A DNA stretch of 31,536 nucleotides from UBA1206 sp045600105 (GTDB lineage: Bacteria > Bacillota > Clostridia > Oscillospirales > CAG-382), in contig JAZRXG010000018.1 in assembly GCA_045600105.1 (NCBI GenBank), forward strand, positions 1 to 31,536, written 5' to 3'. Below the pieces are notes generated by a model. The model saw nothing but the letters and a program-made list of their open reading frames with translations, was not told where the DNA came from and did no database searches. The position numbers and the translations under genes are program-made. How positions within the stretch are numbered: the first letter of the stretch is position 1; every line of letters begins with the position of its first letter. This document shows, piece by piece, positions 29,486-31,536 of the stretch.

Positions 29486-31252
29486 ATGGAAAAAGGCGGA
29501 ATTTCCGTTCAGACACAAAACATTTTCCCCGTTATAAAACGCTGGCTCTACTCCGACAAGGATATTTTCCTGCGCGAGGTCGTATCCAACGCCTGCGACG
29601 CCATCACCAAGCATAAGCGTCTCGTTTCTCTCGGCGACGCGTCCGACGAGGAAAGCAGCTACAAGGTTACCGTAAAGGTCGATAAGGAAGCGGGAACGCT
29701 CACCGTGTCCGACAACGGTATCGGCATGACCGAGGAAGAGGTCAAAAAATACATCAATCAGATCGCGCTTTCCGGCGCTCTCGATTTCATCGACAAATAC
29801 GAGTCCAAGGACGGCAACACGTCGGGCATAATCGGACACTTCGGACTCGGCTTCTACTCCGTTTTCATGGTTTCCGACAAGACCGAGCTTTTCACCAAGT
29901 CGTACGGCGGTGAGGCTTCCGTTCACTGGACCTGCGACGAGAACGGCGAATACGAGATGGAGGAGGGAAGCAGGGAAGGACGCGGCACCGACGTCGTCAT
30001 CCACGTGTCAAGCGAAGAAGCGGCGTATCTTGACAGCGAAAAGATAAAAGAGATACTCAAAAAATACTGCTCTTTCATGCCGTACCCCGTCGAATTTGTC
30101 GAGGGCGACAAGACGGAAGTCATCAACGACACCGAGCCGCTCTGGCAGAAGAACCCGTCCGACGCCACTCCCGAGGAATATAAGGAGTTTTACAAAAAGC
30201 TCACCGGTGATTACGAAGACCCGCTCATGTGGGTGCACATCAACGCCGATTATCCGCTCAATTTCAAGGGAATACTTTATTTCCCCAAGATAAAGAACGA
30301 CTTGGAGCCGCTCGAGCCCAAGGTCAGCCTCTATTACAATCAGGTCTTCGTTTCGGACAACATCAAGGAAGTCCTGCCCGATTTCCTCATCTACGTCAGA
30401 GGCGTGCTCGACTGCCCGGAGCTTCCGCTCAACGTGTCGAGAAGCTATCTCCAGACCAACACCTACGTTTCCAAGGTGTCGCAGCACATCTCCAAGAAGG
30501 TCGCCGACAGATTCAACTATTTGTTCTCGGGCGAGAGAGAAGAACTCGAGAAGAACTACGACGGACTTTCCCTCGTTCTCCGCTATGGCTGCATGAGGGA
30601 CAACAAGTTCTATGAGCGCGTCAAGGACGCCGTTATGTTCAGACAGACCGACGACAAGTACGTCACCGTGAACGAATACCTCGGCGAAAAGGACGAAGGA
30701 ACCGTATACTACACCGCTGACAAGGAAGCCCACAGCTATTATATTTCGGTTTATAACGCCAAGGGAGTCAGCGTCGTCATCGCAGACAGACTCGTAGACA
30801 CGCAGTTCATCCAGTTCCTGGAGAGCAAGAACAGCAAGATCAAATTCAGCCGCATCGACTCGGGCGTTGACGCCATTGGCGAAAAGGGTGAAAACGACGA
30901 CGCTCTTGCCGAGCTGTTCGCCGAAGTCACCGGCAAAAAGAAAGAAGACATTTCGTTCGCGTCCCTCGGCGAAGACGAATCGCCCGCTCTCATCACCGTC
31001 AGCGAGGAATCGAGACGCTTTGCCGATATGATGAAGATGTACGGCATGAACGGCGGTATGCCTGCTGAGGAAAAACTCACCGTCAACCTCGCAAGCAAGG
31101 TCGTCACAAGGCTCGGCGAAATGGAAGACGAAAAGAAAAAGCTCGTCGCCAAGCAGATATATATGTCCGCTCTTCTGCTCGCCCGTCCGTTCACGGCTGA
31201 CGAGACCAAGGAATACGTCAAGCTCAATTCGGATATTCTTGCTTTAATATAA
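29486..31252 (+). CDS. htpG: Molecular chaperone HtpG (bacterial Hsp90)
   Basis: An ATP-dependent chaperone of the cytoplasm. The 588-residue protein has the GHKL ATP site: LREVVSNACDAI with Glu31 and Asn35, DNGIGM (76-81), and GHFGLGFYS near residues 115-123. The middle domain has ADYPLNFKGILYFP and the catalytic arginine in LPLNVSRSYLQ. The C-terminal dimerisation domain is present to the end (VTRLGEMEDEKKKLVAKQIYMSALLLARPF). It is somewhat shorter than the roughly 620-residue norm, mainly through a compact N-terminus. GGAAGG precedes the ATG. Confidence 0.96.
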   Translation: MEKGGISVQTQNIFPVIKRWLYSDKDIFLREVVSNACDAITKHKRLVSLGDASDEESSYKVTVKVDKEAGTLTVSDNGIGMTEEEVKKYINQIALSGALDFIDKYESKDGNTSGIIGHFGLGFYSVFMVSDKTELFTKSYGGEASVHWTCDENGEYEMEEGSREGRGTDVVIHVSSEEAAYLDSEKIKEILKKYCSFMPYPVEFVEGDKTEVINDTEPLWQKNPSDATPEEYKEFYKKLTGDYEDPLMWVHINADYPLNFKGILYFPKIKNDLEPLEPKVSLYYNQVFVSDNIKEVLPDFLIYVRGVLDCPELPLNVSRSYLQTNTYVSKVSQHISKKVADRFNYLFSGEREELEKNYDGLSLVLRYGCMRDNKFYERVKDAVMFRQTDDKYVTVNEYLGEKDEGTVYYTADKEAHSYYISVYNAKGVSVVIADRLVDTQFIQFLESKNSKIKFSRIDSGVDAIGEKGENDDALAELFAEVTGKKKEDISFASLGEDESPALITVSEESRRFADMMKMYGMNGGMPAEEKLTVNLASKVVTRLGEMEDEKKKLVAKQIYMSALLLARPFTADETKEYVKLNSDILALI

Positions 31253-31255
31253 AAG

Positions 31256-31282
31256 CACGTGTAAAACTGTGTTTTGCACGTG
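31256..31282. other. Inverted repeat after htpG
   Basis: CACGTGTAAAAC (31256-31267) and GTTTTGCACGTG (31271-31282) form a 12-bp hairpin with one G-U pair and a TGT loop, directly after the htpG stop. It lacks a T-run on the plus strand, so it may protect the 3' end of the mRNA or terminate weakly. Confidence 0.5.
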
Positions 31283-31283
31283 A

Positions 31284-31319
31284 GAACAACACAAAAAAGC
31301 CGAACAACACAAAAAAGCC
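31284..31319. repeat. Tandem duplication, 2 x 18 bp
   Basis: GAACAACACAAAAAAGCC occurs twice head to tail (31284-31301 and 31302-31319) without mismatch. It is noncoding and probably a recent slippage duplication. Confidence 0.85.
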
Positions 31320-31412
31320 GAAAGACCGTAAATCTTGAAACGGTGTTCTAAAGGACAGTTTCAAAGCACAAATGCCACATAAGTGGTGAGTAAGCGCGCA
31401 CTTATTAAAGAA

Positions 31413-31447
31413 ACAGACTGATAAATCAAAATATCAGTCTGTTTTTG
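31413..31447 (+). terminator. Rho-independent terminator downstream of htpG
   Basis: ACAGACTGATA (31413-31423) pairs perfectly with TATCAGTCTGT (31432-31442), an 11-bp stem with an 8-nt loop, followed by T-rich sequence. It probably ends htpG transcripts after a roughly 160-nt 3' region. Confidence 0.82.
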
Positions 31448-31483
31448 GTTTTCAGCAGGTGTTTATTTCGACATAGCATTTTA

Positions 31484-31536
31484 GTGATGTTTGCCCTGAC
31501 GGGCAAGTGATGTTGTTCGCTATGCTCACAGTGATG
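31484..31536. repeat. Start of a GTGATG-spaced repeat array
   Basis: GTGATG occurs at 31484-31489, 31507-31512 and 31531-31536, with periods of 23 and 24 nt. The first interval is a small hairpin, TTGCCC-TGAC-GGGCAA; the second is less regular. The array runs off the window, so its length and role are unknown. Confidence 0.55.

Noticed and set aside
31484..31536. CRISPR array
   Set aside because: The constant part is only 6 nt and the period 23-24 nt, far too short for CRISPR repeats and spacers; no cas gene is in the window.

Overview
The window reads as a chromosomal segment of a Clostridia-type bacterium (Bacillota), probably an uncultured gut lineage. Supporting signs are the S10-spc-alpha gene order with adk-map-KOW-infA-rpmJ between secY and rpsM, the zinc (Z-type) form of S14, strong AGGAGG ribosome-binding sites, AT-rich TTGACA/TATAAT promoters and a PgcA-type phosphoglucomutase. 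The base composition looks moderate and I cannot name a genus.

Layout. Positions 1-543 hold the last codons of a recombinase-like protein, followed by an XRE-type regulator that has lost its DNA-binding head, so the left edge looks like the end of an inserted mobile element. Next come rlmH (minus), a small lipoprotein (plus, divergent from rlmH) and a minus-strand operon of a TSCPD protein, pgcA and a glycerophosphodiester phosphodiesterase. From a promoter at about 4528 a plus-strand block of 32 genes runs to 20110: the full S10, spc and alpha ribosomal clusters with secY, adk, map, a KOW protein, infA and rpoA. It is preceded by a roughly 185-nt leader that can fold. infA has no ATG, GTG or TTG start; the best start is CTG.

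After the rplQ terminator come a 67-residue unknown protein (plus) and, on the minus strand, a frameshifted TPR-type regulator remnant. A six-gene minus-strand operon follows, in transcription order murD, three tandem M42 metallopeptidases, an aluminium-resistance/methionine gamma-lyase-like PLP enzyme and a GNAT acetyltransferase. Beyond its promoter, plus-strand genes resume: RNase P RNA (rnpB), prfB (RF2, without the usual programmed frameshift), a small two-helix membrane protein and htpG. The window ends in a noncoding stretch with hairpins, an 18-bp tandem duplication and the start of a GTGATG-spaced repeat array that runs off the end.

Most of the window is conserved housekeeping machinery: translation, secretion (SecY), start-methionine removal (Map), transcription (RpoA), peptidoglycan precursor synthesis (MurD) and protein folding (HtpG). 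I do not see a clearly new multi-gene system. The points most worth a second look are the infA CTG start, the S10 leader, the element junction at the left edge, the GTGATG array at the right edge, the three M42 paralogues behind murD, and the frameshift-free prfB.
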